Source: Anthoceros angustus (taxonomy: Eukaryota > Streptophyta > Anthocerotopsida > Anthocerotales > Anthocerotaceae). Taken from it: 64,000 nt of DNA. The DNA lies in the NCBI GenBank assembly GCA_010909165.1, contig VJWM01000106.1:434001-498000 (forward strand). The letters are read 5' to 3'. The notes beneath the pieces are model-generated. The model was given only the letters and a program-made list of their open reading frames with translations. It made no database searches and was not told where the DNA came from. The translations under genes and the position numbers were made by a program. Below are positions 1 through 12,562 of the stretch, one piece after another. Position 1 is the first letter of the stretch. Each line of letters begins with the position of its first letter.

Positions 1-2231
1 AAAGACAGCTCTCTTCTTATAGGAAGGGAAAGCCCAGCTTCTAATTCGTCGGGTTGCTGGTGCATCATGGACTTGGAGCATGTGGTATCGTCATTGTTGT
101 TCCTGGGCCTGGATGGATCACAAGTGAAAACAGGGTGGGACAAGTGCCCTCCAAATTTCGGAGAAGAGCTGTATGCCTCTGCGTTAGACCTTTCCGTGTC
201 GGAATATCCCACATCAGACACCGCCCTTACTGCGAAGGTCTTGCTTCTGCTCGGTACCAAGACGTCCGTCTCGCATTTGCTAACAGGAAAGGATCTTGTC
301 CTGAGTACTGGGGATGTACCGAAGGTGCTGCTCGGGCCCTTATCGAGATAAACAGGGAGACGTCCAGTCTCTCCATGCACACCTAGTGTTGCCATGGCAC
401 TTGTCATAGTACTCGTAGCGTGCATGGAAGATGAGTTTCTAAGCATGCCATCATCACCAAGAAAGGTTTTCGGAGTTTCTGTTCGGCTGTCGGAGCTGTC
501 ATCCATTGGCATCCCAAGCACGTCACCCATTTGCTGCCGGGTACAACCTGTTTCCTGTTCGAAACCTCCAGATGCAAGACTGGCAGATAGCCTAGTAATT
601 TTCGTCAACCTCTCCCTGCATAAGGCTGCCGAAGTAGCTGGCTCAGTTTGATGTTCAACTTGCCCTGTAACTCCTTCCCTGGGTCCGTCACGTCGCAGGA
701 TAGACCTTAACTTAGCGTTCTCTTGCTCTTCCAGCTTTCTCTCCAGTTCTTGAACCCTGGCCTGCACTTTCCACAGTTTTAGCGGAAACTCTAGCTTGCC
801 ACAACACCATCTGACTGTTTCCAGATCTTTGGAACTAGGATAGCTCACCTTCAGCTTCTTCATCTGTTCAAAAGACTTTTCACACTTCCGAACAGCTTGC
901 CCCTCACTGAGGCCCAGCTCGTTGCACCTTGCCATTAAGTCCTTGTAGGTCCTATTACAACCAGTTCCTCGATGAGGCCACATCACCATTGCACACCCAG
1001 CACGCACTTCATGTCGACGTTTCGTACCTGTTTCGTAGGACCAGAGACTTGGTGAGAGTATCTATGATGTCCTCCTTGTTGGAACTCCTACCTAAACTTG
1101 CCAGCCTTAACACGTCCTCCTCAGCTATATCTGTATCTCCAATTCTGCCATAACAAAACACCCCGTTCAGAAAAAGTGCTGGCTTGTACCTTTCCCTGCC
1201 AATGCCTCACTCTACACTCGACACTCACAATTTGTGGGCAGCAAGCTCCTTAGCCATGGCTATGTTCTTCTCAAGCAGCATAGACCGCTCCATCATCGAT
1301 CTTCGCAACTCCTGTGGAACACAAAGGAAGATGTCAACCAAAATGGAGCAAACCTGCAGTCCAGCTGGCCAAATGCAGCCAAAGAAACTGGCATCACCTC
1401 TTGGGTTCTGGCAAGAGCTTCTTTGCAATATGATCTCTCTCTGTTAGCTTCGGTACGTGCAGCTTCAGCCTTGTCAACTCTCACTATATACTCTGACAGC
1501 TGCAAACGGCAAATCACATTACTGCCACTTACACCTCTTCACAAACCCATCACTTTGCATCCATTTAAACCACCAATGCCAACCTGGCTATCGAGGTCCG
1601 TCAGTTGCTCCTGATAAGAGCTCAAGGCAGCTTTTGCAACGGAGAGCTGGCCTTCCAGCTTGGTGACAAGAGCTTCATCGGCCTGTAAAAATAAAGCCAT
1701 GCACATAAAGCCATAAATCATAGGCCAACCTAAACGCCAGGACAAAGAAAAAAGGTGGAAGACTAACCACAGATCTCTCAGCGCAAGGCGGAGATTTTGA
1801 GGTCACTCCCAGCTGATTCCTAATCTTGGCGGTGTCGGCAGCGGATTGGAAGTACAACCTGTGCGTCTCCTGACTGGTGCATTCTTTCTTACACAAAGGA
1901 CAAGTCGCCTTCCTTCCGCGCGGCGTATACTCAATCCACTGCTGCAAGCTTCACAGCACACACACACACACACACACGACACATTGTACATTATCCTCAC
2001 ACCCAACATGCACCAACAGAATTCAAACACGCCCAGAGCTCTGTCAGCACAGACACAAGCTCACTCCCTCACTCCCTCACTCCCTCACTCCCTCACTCCA
2101 TCACTCCATCACTCCACTCACCATATGTCGTGGAACACATGCCCGCAGAGAGAGATAGAGAGCAGATCATCAGTAATCGGCCTGGCATCCTCGTAGCAAA
2201 TGGCGCATATTGCATTAGCCTCCGCCGTCAT
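1..2231 (-). CDS. TRAIP-like RING-H2 / coiled-coil E3 ubiquitin ligase (3' end outside window)
   Basis: The N-terminus is a complete C3H2C3 RING: Cys9, Cys12, Cys29, His31, His34, Cys37, Cys53 and Cys56, with the WI motif after the sixth ligand. It is followed by an Ala/Glu/Lys-rich coiled coil and a segment containing LRLASLG and TKSLVLRNR, which resembles plant homologues of TRAIP (TRAF-interacting protein), a nuclear E3 ligase linked to replication-fork repair. Exons on the minus strand are 2231–2122, 1948–1768, 1682–1584, 1499–1398, 1311–1229, 1144–1028, 951–849 and 761 to beyond base 1. Phases join cleanly, and the RING is split between exons 1 and 2 (Cys37 is encoded across the junction). 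The last exon stays open to the window edge and is Ser/Thr-rich. The ATG at 2229–2231 is the only one that includes the first RING cysteines. The TRAIP assignment rests on RING plus coiled-coil architecture and remembered motifs; another RING–coiled-coil protein is possible. Confidence 0.72.
1955..2121. repeat. CA dinucleotide run and TCACTCCC octamer array in TRAIP-like intron 1
   Basis: Intron 1 of the RING gene holds a (CA)n run near 1957–1978 and, at about 2062–2121, an 8-bp tandem array reading TCACTCCC or TCACTCCA on the plus strand. On the coding strand the array reads GAGTGAGG or GAGTGATG and runs directly out of the real splice donor (GTGAGTGG at 2121). Confidence 0.85.
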
Positions 2232-3370
2232 CTCTGCACTCCGCCTACACCAAAGCCCGCCCTGACTGCCAGGTCCTGGGCATCATCTCCATCACCCTAC
2301 ACTACCGCCCACCACATCCAAATTGCTGCCCGACCCTCTGCTACAAAATTGCGCATCACATCTACACAAAATCTTCCGCCCTGCCCTGTCCTGGCCACCC
2401 CTCCGATGCTCTAGCTCCAGAGCAGAGCACTACGTGCATCAAATCGCGGCCTGCCGGGCTCCGTCCAGCGCAAACTGATCGCACTTGTGGCTCCCCGGGC
2501 CCCGGGCTGGTGGTTGCTGAATTCAGCTCACTTGGCCGCAATCATTCCTTGCCTGAGCCGGCCCGGCATTGGATCCGATTCGTTCCAATTGGGCACCACC
2601 TGCAGCAGGAGGAGAAGATTGCGGTGTGCTTGGGCAGCGATGTGAAGGTGGAGGACTGCGGCAGCAGGGAAGTAGCCGGGGCATGTGAGCGAGCTCGAAT
2701 TTTTGGCGCCAAGAGGCGCAGAGCCTTGAAATGAGGGGCCGCGCCACCAAGATTGCACGAGGACCCCCTGGCCCGTCTCCGTGGCGCCCGCCGACTGCAC
2801 TATCATGTCATATCTCTACATCTCCGCTCCGCCAATTGTCGAGTCGTTAAATTCGACTCCAAACTGAGAGTCTGTTGTACATACAGTTGCAGTTTCAAAT
2901 TGCCGCAGTGCGCAGCCTATGCGATGTGTGATGTCCTGCTGCAGTTGCAGCAAATGCAGAGTCCAGAGACCCAGAGTCTCCAGAGTCCAGACCTGGGCTG
3001 TCATGTTCTTCCTGCTGCTGTCGGTGCGGGATCCAGAGGAGCAGCGGGCTGTTACAGTGTTAGTCACAGGCTGTGATTTGGACCCTGCTTGGACAGATCT
3101 GATGCACACAGTGCACGCAGCCTTCCCGAGAGAGAGAGACAAGAATGCAATGGCAGATTGCCCATGTCACACATTAAATTTTATGAGGAGGTGTACAACA
3201 GATCCAGTATTTCACATATATACAGAGCATATCCATGGCACCCTTTTGAGATGCACCTGCACCACCTTAAATGGCTACATACAACATGGTTTTCAGTATC
3301 TTGTATTCACAATATGGACAGTAATACACACAACGTGGGAGGAAGCCCACGCCCTTCGGCTCCAAGCTTG
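2232..3370. other. Intergenic region upstream of the TRAIP-like gene
   Basis: About 1.1 kb between the start of the RING gene and the 3' end of the nuclease gene, both on the minus strand. It should hold the RING gene promoter and 5' UTR. Short open frames are present but none has coding character or family resemblance. GC-rich near 2430–2760, more AT-rich towards 3200. Confidence 0.6.
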
Positions 3371-5506
3371 TTAAGCCTGCAAAACCTCACGACATGAGTG
3401 AGCACGATGTGGCAGCTTAGGTGTGTATAACATTATATTTGTTGTCTGCTGTTGTTGTACAGCATACCTGTTTCTGCTGTCGTCTTTTCTGCTGACGGAG
3501 CTGGCTGAGTTCGTCCCGTAGCCGAGCTGCGAGCCACGAGGAACACCAGGAGCCATTAGCATACGTGGTGACCTGGTGATAGTGGAAAATGTTCGGAGGT
3601 AAGAGACGCAAGTGACAAACCTGCGTCACCGTAGCGTTCTTCAACAGCTGCAATCATCAGGCTCCGGACCAGCACGAATTCTTCGGATGCAAAGTCAGAC
3701 TCTGCTTCAGGCCTGCATCCAGAACGTACGATGATTAAGTATGTGCCTGAGGGACCGCAGAGCTCAAACCAGTGGGAAAGGGGATATCATAAAGCACCGG
3801 TCCAGCCCAGCAATTGAGACTCCCAACGTGGCCCGAATCTGCCTTGAGGGCAGCTTTGCTGGGTCACTCACAATCCGAACGCCATCGCTGTAAGCAAGGG
3901 TTTTGTTGACTTGGATGGGAATCTGAGTGTTCAAGCATCAAAAGCATCACACAAGCTGAAGAATGTACTGTAGCATCTTCCAGACTGCTACAGGCAAGAG
4001 CATCCACATGACTGAGAAAGACCCACTTGCTCTTGTTCCCCAAGATAACAAACCCACCAAACAAAGAACCCTCTAAAAAGATCACCTGATATCAGCAGTG
4101 GCATACCAAAGAGCATGCCATACCTTGCATCGAGCAGCCAAGTTGATGGCATCTGATGGCCGAAGATCCAGACTAACAATCTTCTGTGTGTCTTCATGCT
4201 TCTGGAGAAGAGGGATCCAAAACACAGAGGAAGTGAGCTTCACAGCTTCCCGGAGCGCAGATCCGGTGGATAAGAGAAGGTGGATGGGGACACTTACCTT
4301 GCACAAATAGATACGGGCATAATAGGCTTCGTTCACTCTGCGAGTCACACGAGCTAACTTGGCCTGGAGAGCACAAAAAACAATAGCGTGCACCCCTGAG
4401 GTCACTCGTCACCACCAGACACAACGGTAAAAACACACCGACAACACTCATAGTATGCGTGTAGTCGGAGGGATGAGATGATGGAGCAAGTGAGATGGCG
4501 TGTGACACTCAACAGTAAAAACACACCGACTACACCCAACCTCGTGTGAACGAAGTGATCATTTCCCTTCTTACCTGGTAACCCATGACGTCGAGCATGT
4601 CCTTGATAACATGATATACAGTAGGCCTAGCCTGCAATTCACCCAGCACATGAACAGAGACAATAAGACCAAGATCTCGAAGCCGGAGCATCATCTGCTG
4701 GTCAAAGCTGAAAGCTATAAATGAAACGACTCTTGATACTCACAACTTGCACATCTCGAATAGCCTCCATAAGCATCGTGCTCGGCAACTCCGCTGTCCA
4801 CAGCAAAGACCGTTAGTGATCCAACAAGCCAATCTGACTTGAAACGCCATATCAAAACTGAAGCTCAAGAACAAAGGAAGGGAGCGTGCAAGGGCGTATG
4901 TTACATACTGACTATGATTGGCAGCATAAGATTGCTACCATCTTCCATTTTCAGCACGATCGCAGGCTGCGGCGCATAGTCGGGCAGTGGGCTTCCTTCA
5001 GGATTGTTGTGAGAACACTTCACGAGTCTCCCGTCACGCATTTTGATCAGAAAACCATCCGATCCGCTCTTCACCTCCACTGCGGACATGCCAGCATGTT
5101 CAAAACATGAGCGAGGCACAAGAAGCGAAAAATCCAGCCCAAAATCAGGCAACCAGAAATAAATCACACCTGCTTCAACAACCGAAGACTCCACGTAGTC
5201 CTCGTCGTGCTCGTCAAACCCATCAGCCATGCCTCCGTTGTTGAAAGACATGCTGGTGTGGCAGGGGCCCTTGCACTCCGGCGACAACACGAGCCTCTGT
5301 CCTAGGAGCTGCGGCTTAGCAGCCATCCAGGATGGCCGCACGGTTTCCAGCCTGTTCTTCAGGCACGCCGATCTCCTGAGCCCGGGGGAGGCAAGCGCAA
5401 TCGCGATGTCGTGGTTCAGAGCCGCGGCAGTGTGCACCGCCGCCACTGCGTTCATGGCTGCCCCTTGGAACACGGTTGCCATTTCTGCGCAAGCACGGAG
5501 GAACAT
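3371..5506 (-). CDS. Bifunctional nuclease (BBD/DUF151 family) with C-terminal UVR motif
   Basis: Plant BBD proteins (bifunctional nuclease in basal defence response) carry a DUF151 nuclease domain followed by a short UVR motif. Here exon 1 (5506–4909) gives a variable N-terminus and the domain start (DGRLVKCSHNNPEG, then LPIIV). The exons at 4793–4744, 4631–4575, 4363–4298, 4201–4124 and 3922–3872 supply ELPSTMLM, ARPTVYHVIKDM, LARVTRRVNEAYYARIYL, LDLRPSDAINLAARCK and IPIQVNKTLAYSDGVRI, a complete family signature. Exons near 3724–3621 and at 3526–3468 encode ESDFASEEFVLVRSLMIAAV and then ERYGDAARLRDELSQLR, the UVR motif. The proposed last exon is a few bases ending at TAA 3371–3373. The acceptor of the exon near 3724 is uncertain. 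A second in-frame ATG (5482) could be the true start; the N-terminus may be organellar. Confidence 0.85.
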
Positions 5507-6380
5507 TTCCGCTCAACCCAGACCCCAGGAAGCCCGACCACAAAGCTGCCCACAAATCCAGCACCACCAGCACCAACCCAAACGGAGCCGAGCCTCCTTG
5601 GGCGTCAGACCCATTTGGGTTGGCGCTCCCGGCCACACACAACCCACCACACCGACCTCCTCCAAATCCAGCAACCGGCCTGCACGATGGCGCTCAGGCT
5701 GGTTGCTGGTCACTCTACCCTCACCACTCACCAGCATCACCGACGAATCAGCGAGAGCGGCAGAGCCGCAGATGGCAGAGCAGGCCAGCCCAGTCCAGCC
5801 CAGTTCTCAAGATCAAACAGAACCACACACTTGCGAGACCGGAAAGGAACTGCAGCAAGGCTGGAGCAAGGAAATCTAACGCGGCAGCAACGCACAGGCC
5901 CAGGCGCAGCAAATATCAACTCACCTGTCCGGGACCAGGCTGATGCTGCTGCGGGAATGACGGCAGGCTGGTGTTAAAAGTCTGTGAGCAACCTTCTAAG
6001 CTGGGGTCAGGCTCAGCCACAACAAACGTTGCCGCCTACAACAGGAAAGGAGACGCAAGCTGCATGTATATATATCCGTGCACTGCACCGGTTCTCTTTT
6101 ATTAGCCCAAGAGGTTAGGCCTTGCGAAGGAGGATGGAAGGTGTCTGATTGCAGTGTTATCTGCAAAAGTGGATCTGCTCTTTTCTGCGGACTTGTTCCC
6201 TTTTCTCTCTAGGCGGCTGAGCTCACAGAATGTCACGCGTTCCTGGCTGGCACGGTGTAAAGATCCTGTCAGGCTGGATATGATCGGTATGTGATACGGC
6301 CTGCGTACTAACTGTGTACATACATACATGCATACGGGTGCGTGGCCGGGTGTGTGTTGGAGTAGCTCGAAAGCGTCGGG
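5507..6380. promoter_or_regulatory. Divergent promoter region between nuclease (-) and UreD (+)
   Basis: Head-to-head intergenic space of about 870 bp. A TATATATA stretch lies at about 6066–6075 and could serve UreD, whose ATG is 6381. The part next to the nuclease start is C-rich with CCACC and ACCACC runs. No gene recognised. Confidence 0.4.
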
Positions 6381-7964
6381 ATGGAGTTGGGTTTGGGAGG
6401 TGGTTTCGATGACAAGGCATTGAAGGGCGCTGTGACTGTGGAGCACGTCAATGGGAAGTCGGTGGCCAGTCGAGTATTTGCTCGCTATCCCCTCAAGTTC
6501 ATGATTCCCGAGAAGGTAAGTGTGGGAACATCTTCGTTTTCAGAAATTGAGACCTAAATTATCTGGGTCATGCCTGTGGGATTACGTCGCTTATCATGCA
6601 TGGTCTGCAGATGGCTGCGTCTGAGGTGGACGTTGTTTGGGTCTACGCAATCACCTATGGGGGTGGAATTGTTTCGGTGAGAACCTTAAGCTCATAGTGT
6701 TGGGGATTGGCCTGAGGTGGTCTTCGTACTTCGGATGGAAGTTTGATCTGACATGGGCTGTGTAATAACGTCATGCCAGGGTGACGTTATAGACTACAGA
6801 ATTGATGTAGCTGGAGCATGCACTGTAGTGCTCACTACCCAGTCTTCAACGAAGGTGTGTGATGCGAGGTTTTGGTTGGCTTCTTTGGGTGTCGCTGTTT
6901 CCCGAGCAGTAACAGACAGATTTCTGTTTTCCTGTTTTGGGCTGCCAGGTGTTTAAGTCTCTCGGTGGAATGCTGGCTGAACAGAGGCTTAAGGTAAGCC
7001 TAAGTTGGTGCATCAAGTCATTCCAGTGTGCAAACATTGCGGAGCCCCTCTAACTGGCCTCCTGTCACCGTCTGGGTGGTTAGGCATCTGTCGGCAGTGG
7101 TGCAATGTTTGCTTTGCTGCCCGATCCGGTCACTTGCTTTGCAGCTGCAAAATTCTCCCAGCTTCAGGTCTTCAGTTTGGCTTCTGATGGAAATCTAATC
7201 CTCCTAGACTGGTTAACAAGTGGTCGAAGGGAGCGTGGGGAAATCTGGGCTTTTGAAAGCTACAAAAGCAGGAACCACGTGTATATCGGCCAAAGCAAAG
7301 TGCTGATGGTGGACAATGTAAGCCGTTGATGTGGTTTACTTTTAAGATGGAAGCCACTTCTAAAGGGACTCTGTTTACAACACATTGTGATTCTCCATTG
7401 CAGGTTTGTCTTGAACAAGGGGCGGGTCTATCTGTAGCAAAGCGCATGCAGGGCTTTCATGTCGTTGCCATGCTTACAGTCTACGGGTAGGTGTTGCTTA
7501 CATCGAACCGAATAAACACAAGTGGAAAAGGAGGTTCACAGAAGAATCTGGTTTGCTTTTCTGTGTTTGCAGAACCCGATTAACAGCCTTCAGGCTGCAG
7601 CTGCAAGATAGAGTACGCTCTTTTACAAAAGAAAGTTTCAGTCAAAGGCAAATACGGCGAAGCCAAAATGGGGTTGCAGGATCAAGCGAGTGTGAGCAGA
7701 CCATGTTCATTTCATCTTGCAGTCTGGGGGCTCATGTATGTCTCATAATCAAGACATTGTGTTTTGTTGTTACGTTCTCTTTGAAGGGACTGTTTGCGTC
7801 CCCCACCCATTCGGCTCAATGTCTTCACATGGTGATGGATGCAGGATGAGGGCATCGTGATTCGTATCACAGCAAGAACGACAGAAGCCGTCTACGATTT
7901 CTTAAGAGAACAATTTGCGTGTATTCTGCCTTTACTGGGAGCCCTTCCGTTTCTTGGAAGATGA
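6381..7964 (+). CDS. URED: Urease accessory protein UreD
   Basis: UreD acts with UreF and UreG to insert nickel into apo-urease in the cytosol. Eight exons: 6381–6515, 6611–6676, 6780–6854, 6949–6993, 7084–7317, 7404–7486, 7573–7735 and 7845–7964. They total 921 nt (306 residues), the usual plant URED size. Recognisable segments are the GGGIVSGDVIDYRIDV block, TTQSSTKV, LLPDPVTCFAAAKF with the DW(L)TSGR(R)ERGE block, and the C-terminal VYDFLREQ...LLGALP. All donors are GT and all acceptors AG; phases are consistent. The ATG at 6381 opens a frame with the conserved SRVFARYPLKFMIP start typical of the family. It is tail-to-tail with the MFS gene on the other strand. Confidence 0.92.
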
Positions 7965-8304
7965 TCATCTGATGTGAGCCTTCTTCATTACCGCTTACCC
8001 AACAACTTTGCCTGCTTTCAAAATTGGACGGTTGTTGAATAGTTTATACTCCTGGGTCGTGAAGTTGAAACCTGGGGAGTCTTACGATTCATCCGTTTGG
8101 TAGTCAGGTTCGATGTCCTCGTTGGGGTGCACTTGCACGTAGCTGCTCTTTGTCACTGCTATTGGCTGTGGCACAGGAGGGATGGACAACCCAAGTACAA
8201 AAGCAACCACCTGCAGCAGAGGTCTTAGTCAGATGCAGTAGGATACCAACTCCAGCAGCTTGTTCTGTTCAGGTGACACTCAGCAGGCCGCAGAACACTC
8301 TAAG
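7965..8304. other. 3' intergenic space between UreD (+) and MFS gene (-)
   Basis: Tail-to-tail spacer of 340 bp that should hold both 3' UTRs. I see no further gene in it. Confidence 0.6.
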
Positions 8305-10805
8305 TCACAAGCTGCCGGATCCCGGAAGAGTCAAAACTTGGTTGAGAGGCCAGGCTACCATGGCAATTCCGGAGCAGATAATGCTGAACCCTGGGCAATG
8401 GAAGGGTGCTCTGTCGGACAGAAAGAGAGCTGCACAGGTAAAGGATAGGTGGTGCTCAGTACCCAATACATCAATGACTTAGAAGGGAAGTTCAGTTCCT
8501 CGTGTTACCTGTCAAAGGGCTAGTGATGAGAGGAGCCACTATGCTGGCAAATGAGCGCACACCTGCTACAAATCCTTGCAACTTTCCCTGCACAAGTTTT
8601 CCAGCGTGTGCATGTGATTTTTTGCAAAAGCATGTGATGCTCATCGTTATCTCTGGCCTCTTTGCAGAAAACACACCTGCTCATCCGGTACAGCAGCTTT
8701 GGAAACGAGACTCCCAATCTGCGTATGACCACGTAAGCAACAGGTAGGGATTCAGACTCATGTACCCTCATCTGCTGTTCCTACAAATCAAAGGGTTGGT
8801 AGCCAAGGTACTTACAATTGGAAACACAAATACAAACAGCACTCCTGTCAGGGCAGCCGCATAGGGAACCTGTAATTACTGGCAGTTAGCGCATTATTGA
8901 GAACATTAGGCTGCCTGTACAAGACAGAAGTAAGCTGATTGGTTACCCAAGGCGACCAGGCTATGCCATACAGGAAGGCCTGCATGTCAGAACAGCACTG
9001 CTTGTCAGTCACACTATGGGGTAGCTCCTACATGTAGATCGACACTGTTTGCAAGTGACCACGAGTTGGTGTTTGACACGCATCATCCTTACATGAACGA
9101 AGGATGCAAACAGGCCAGTGCAGAGAACTTTCCGATCTCCAAGTAGGTGTACGAGGAGTGGCATGATGATTATCTGATACACATAATAACTTCAGTAGCC
9201 CGAAAGAAAGTGGATGGATCTGTTGTTGAGATCGTCAATCTAACAAGCAGGGAGAGTGGAAGGCCTCAGTGACACGCACCTGAGAAATAACCGAAGCTCC
9301 TCCGGCAATGAGCATCAACTCCGCAAACTGATCTTTCCCGAAATTGAATGTTGCTTTCAAGTAGTACTGCGGTTGTGGAAGTTGAAATACAAAATTTCTT
9401 GTATTGCAACAGAAAACTAGGTGATGAATGGTGGTGTGTGATCAACCTACCAAGAGCGAGCTCTGAAGTCCGGCTTCTCCAAGATTGGAGAAAAATGCGA
9501 CCAGAGTGACTCGCATGAGCAATTTGCTGGTCCCCAGGCAAGACTATTAGATCCAGGGCGACATCTCAAGGATCAGCGGCTTGCAGATACGCTGACAACA
9601 TGGAAGCTATTTGCGGAGAGAAGGAGTCTCTCACCTGCCTCGAACAACTTCGGCAGTCTGCTGTATGGAAGTTCGACTACGCATGATCATAGGAGCTGAT
9701 GGCATCCATGAGGGTTTTGGCTGCTCTGCGGTCTGATCCGGGGGAGTTGCTCCTGTGCTCATGAGTGGCTGCCTTCGATTTGTCTCCACCAAGAACACTT
9801 TCAAGTAAACGGCAGCGGCGAGGGAGAGCAATGCTGCTGCCTGGTACGGGCACCCAAGCACACTAAGAAGACGGAACATTGGCTAGCAGTGTGCCCAAGT
9901 GAGGTGAATCAGATTTTCAAGACATGAAGGTCTCACTTTGAAGACATGGTCCTCGCCAAGGCCCCTGGCTAGCAAAGTTCCCATGACGAAGCCGGTTGAG
10001 AGAGAGCCCATCATGATCCCAAACGCAGGTGCCCTCAGCCTTTCCTCCACAGTATCTGCCTGCCCACAAGTCTTACAGATGTCTGTCAAACGTTCTTACA
10101 GTTGCAGCCACAAGATTTTTGAGGCAGGAACCTGGCCACACTGGAAGGGTGAAGTCTTTACCACATATGCCAGAGCGAGGCATGTCGTGCTGCCTTCACT
10201 AACCACTGCTGCAATGGTGCGCAGGACAAAGTATATGTAGACGAAGGTTGTGTTTCTGCTGTAGGACAAAACAGCTGGTTGTGCAGTGGTGTGTAAACGA
10301 TTAGTGACTGAGCTTGAAGACTGTTGACAGTGCAACTGGCACAGCCTCCCGGAAATGCAAGAGCTGGGAAGAAAAAACCAGGATCGGTCTGTCTATGGGT
10401 ACCGATGGGAATGATGGATGCCGTGAAAGGCACCAACAACAACGGTTTCCGTCCGTACTCGTCCGATAAACCCCCGAGTACTGGTGTAGCCAGCATGGTG
10501 CCTATGCCAGCTACCTGCAATTTTGCATTCCAATTCAGAATCTCTCCTTTCTTGTCAAGACATAAGGTCTTGCATCTTACCAGCAGCGTTAGACTCAAAC
10601 TCACCGCCTGCTGGAAGCCGGACAGAAAGATCGCCAAGCTGCATTTGTTCAGGCCAGGGCAAAGGGCTGCCAGAGTGACATCAATGAGGGCAGGCCAGAC
10701 CATCACAGCTGCCGTGTAATGGAGAAACAGAGCCAGCATAAGATGGGCAAGGGGTCGGACTACCCCAACCCTCTCCCTCATACTCCCCATAGCTGACTGC
10801 CTCAT
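8305..10805 (-). CDS. MFS transporter, MFSD14/HIAT (hippocampus abundant transcript)-like
   Basis: Multi-exon membrane transporter of the major facilitator superfamily. Exon 1 (10805–10605) encodes a first hydrophobic helix and ALIDVTLAALCP. Exon 2 (10514–10403) carries the family signature between helices 2 and 3, LGGLSDEYGRKPLLLV. Exon 3 is about 10274–10162 (SYSRNTTFVYIYFVLRTI). Later exons supply RAPAFGIMMGSLSTGFVMGT, a loop with YLKVFLVET, then LLMRVTLVAFFSNLGEAGLQ, FNFGKDQFAELMLIAGGASV, VPYAAALTGVLFVFP, FVAGVRSFASIVAPLITSPL and a last exon FLSDRAPFHCPGFSIICSG ending at TGA 8305–8307. This order and the C-terminal 'PF.C.GFSI' block match plant proteins related to animal MFSD14; the substrate is not known from sequence. 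The exon near 10080–9948 has two possible acceptors and the middle exon borders (9950–8800) are approximate. Confidence 0.85.
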
Positions 10806-12562
10806 CTTGGAGGCTGCCTAGAATGCTTTCAGTTCAAATAACCTCACGCATCTTCAATCCTTACTTGCAGTGCTTCTGAACAGACCCACGACGCCCTCCA
10901 TTCAAGGCTGCAATTGCAACCACAGTTCGAATGACCACATTTCTGCAGACCGCTTGCCTGCCCCGCATAAGCAAAAGAGAGCACCCCTGCTGCCTGAAAC
11001 ACCATCGACGCCCATTCGTGAGCAGGTGATCACTTCACGATGAAGCAAGTGTGCTAATCACTCCATCCCCTAAAGGAGTCCACAGACTGCGATTTCTAAC
11101 GCTACCGTTCAACCATGGATAACCGCTGCTCTGCCACTGCTGCCTTTCGTTCAAAGGCCATGCAGCTGTGTCCCTTACAGCAAGTCGTCTCCTCTCCGAA
11201 TAGCAACAACACCGGAAACCCACATGAATTCCTGTCTTCCTTGGCCCGTGGGTGTAGGCAAAAACTCAGGCATGTCCTGAAATCTCACAATGTGAGCTTG
11301 GGCTGCATCAAGAAACGTCGGACCAGAAAGCTACAGCCATCAAGCTTGCACAAAGGTTTCTTGACATCGTAGTCCTTCATTCTAGCACAGGACATGGATG
11401 TCCCCAGACACCGGGCAGTGATACCCTGTATCAAGAATCATAGGAGGACAAGCCTGCAGCAATCTCCTCCTCCAAAGTAGCAAATCGAGCTTCATGCAGC
11501 GTAGGTACAAGTTGGGCGGACTACAGACCTAATCAAGAAGCTTCCGTTTTGGGACCTTGATCCTAAGACGGACAGCAGAGTGGTTTCAAGAATCGCAGTA
11601 CATGCAGCCGCACCCGGTGTCCGATGGTACAGGTAAACCTGCAGCAATCTCGTGCGGGACAGAACAAAGGGAGAGCTGCACATATGCATATAGGCTATGT
11701 ACATAGTGTGTGGAGTTGTAATCAAGATATTAATCCGTAATTCGAACAGTGGGCTTTATAGGTATTGTTGGGCTCAGCGCGCTAACGGCTCGCAGTCCTG
11801 TGACACGGAATTGTGACGGTTGCTCTACCAGGGCACGACTCCAGGCTGGCTACGTGATTGAAGAAACTTGTATCAAAAGTGGAATCGAAGTCGAATACGT
11901 AGCACGAATTTGGAACCACAGTAACTGATCAGTCGCGACTCCTGCGTCAGGGGAAACGAACGGTTTCTTCACACGCCTACGAGCCTTTCTAGGGTTTGGG
12001 GATTGCTTACTCCGTTCCTTGCGAGGATGAAAGGATTTGTGACCATGTCCGTGCTCATCCTCTGAATGTTATCTCAGGTATCTGTGCAATGCTGATTGCA
12101 AATTGTCGAATGCTGGCTGGTTGCTCTTAGGAGATTTCCCAGCTTGCTCTTCAGCTCATGTTTCTGTTCCAAATGCTTGCTTGTTCTTCAAAGATTTCCT
12201 AAGCTCATGTTTTGTTCTCAACGCTTTCTCCTTCTGTTCTCTCCAGCAGGGACTCTGACGCAATGTTTGATCCAATCCGGAAACAAAAACTTTCCTGAGG
12301 CTTCGGCCAAGGGAGGTAGCTGAATTGGTGCTCGGCGAGGATGCGACTACCTGTGACGGAGATGGAAACGATGTAACGGCACAGAGTAGTAGTATCCTAG
12401 AGGGGAGCGCAGAATGACGGGGGAAGGATAGCTCTCACGGATCGGAGTAGCACAGAGATAACAATTGACAGCATACAGGGATTGGCGTAGCATTCACTAC
12501 TGGACGCGCGCAATTGGAGTAGAAAATCCGGTCACCAGGAAGTGCAGGGCAGATTGCGAGTC
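10806..12562. other. Intergenic region between MFS gene (-) and low-complexity locus (+)
   Basis: About 1.75 kb holding the divergent promoters of two head-to-head genes. TTC/CTT-rich near 12150–12250. No coding feature that I can support. Confidence 0.5.

Noticed and set aside
5229-5977. Plus-strand frames of 155–216 residues
   Set aside because: Overlap exon 1 and the upstream region of the nuclease gene; Pro/Thr-rich without family resemblance.
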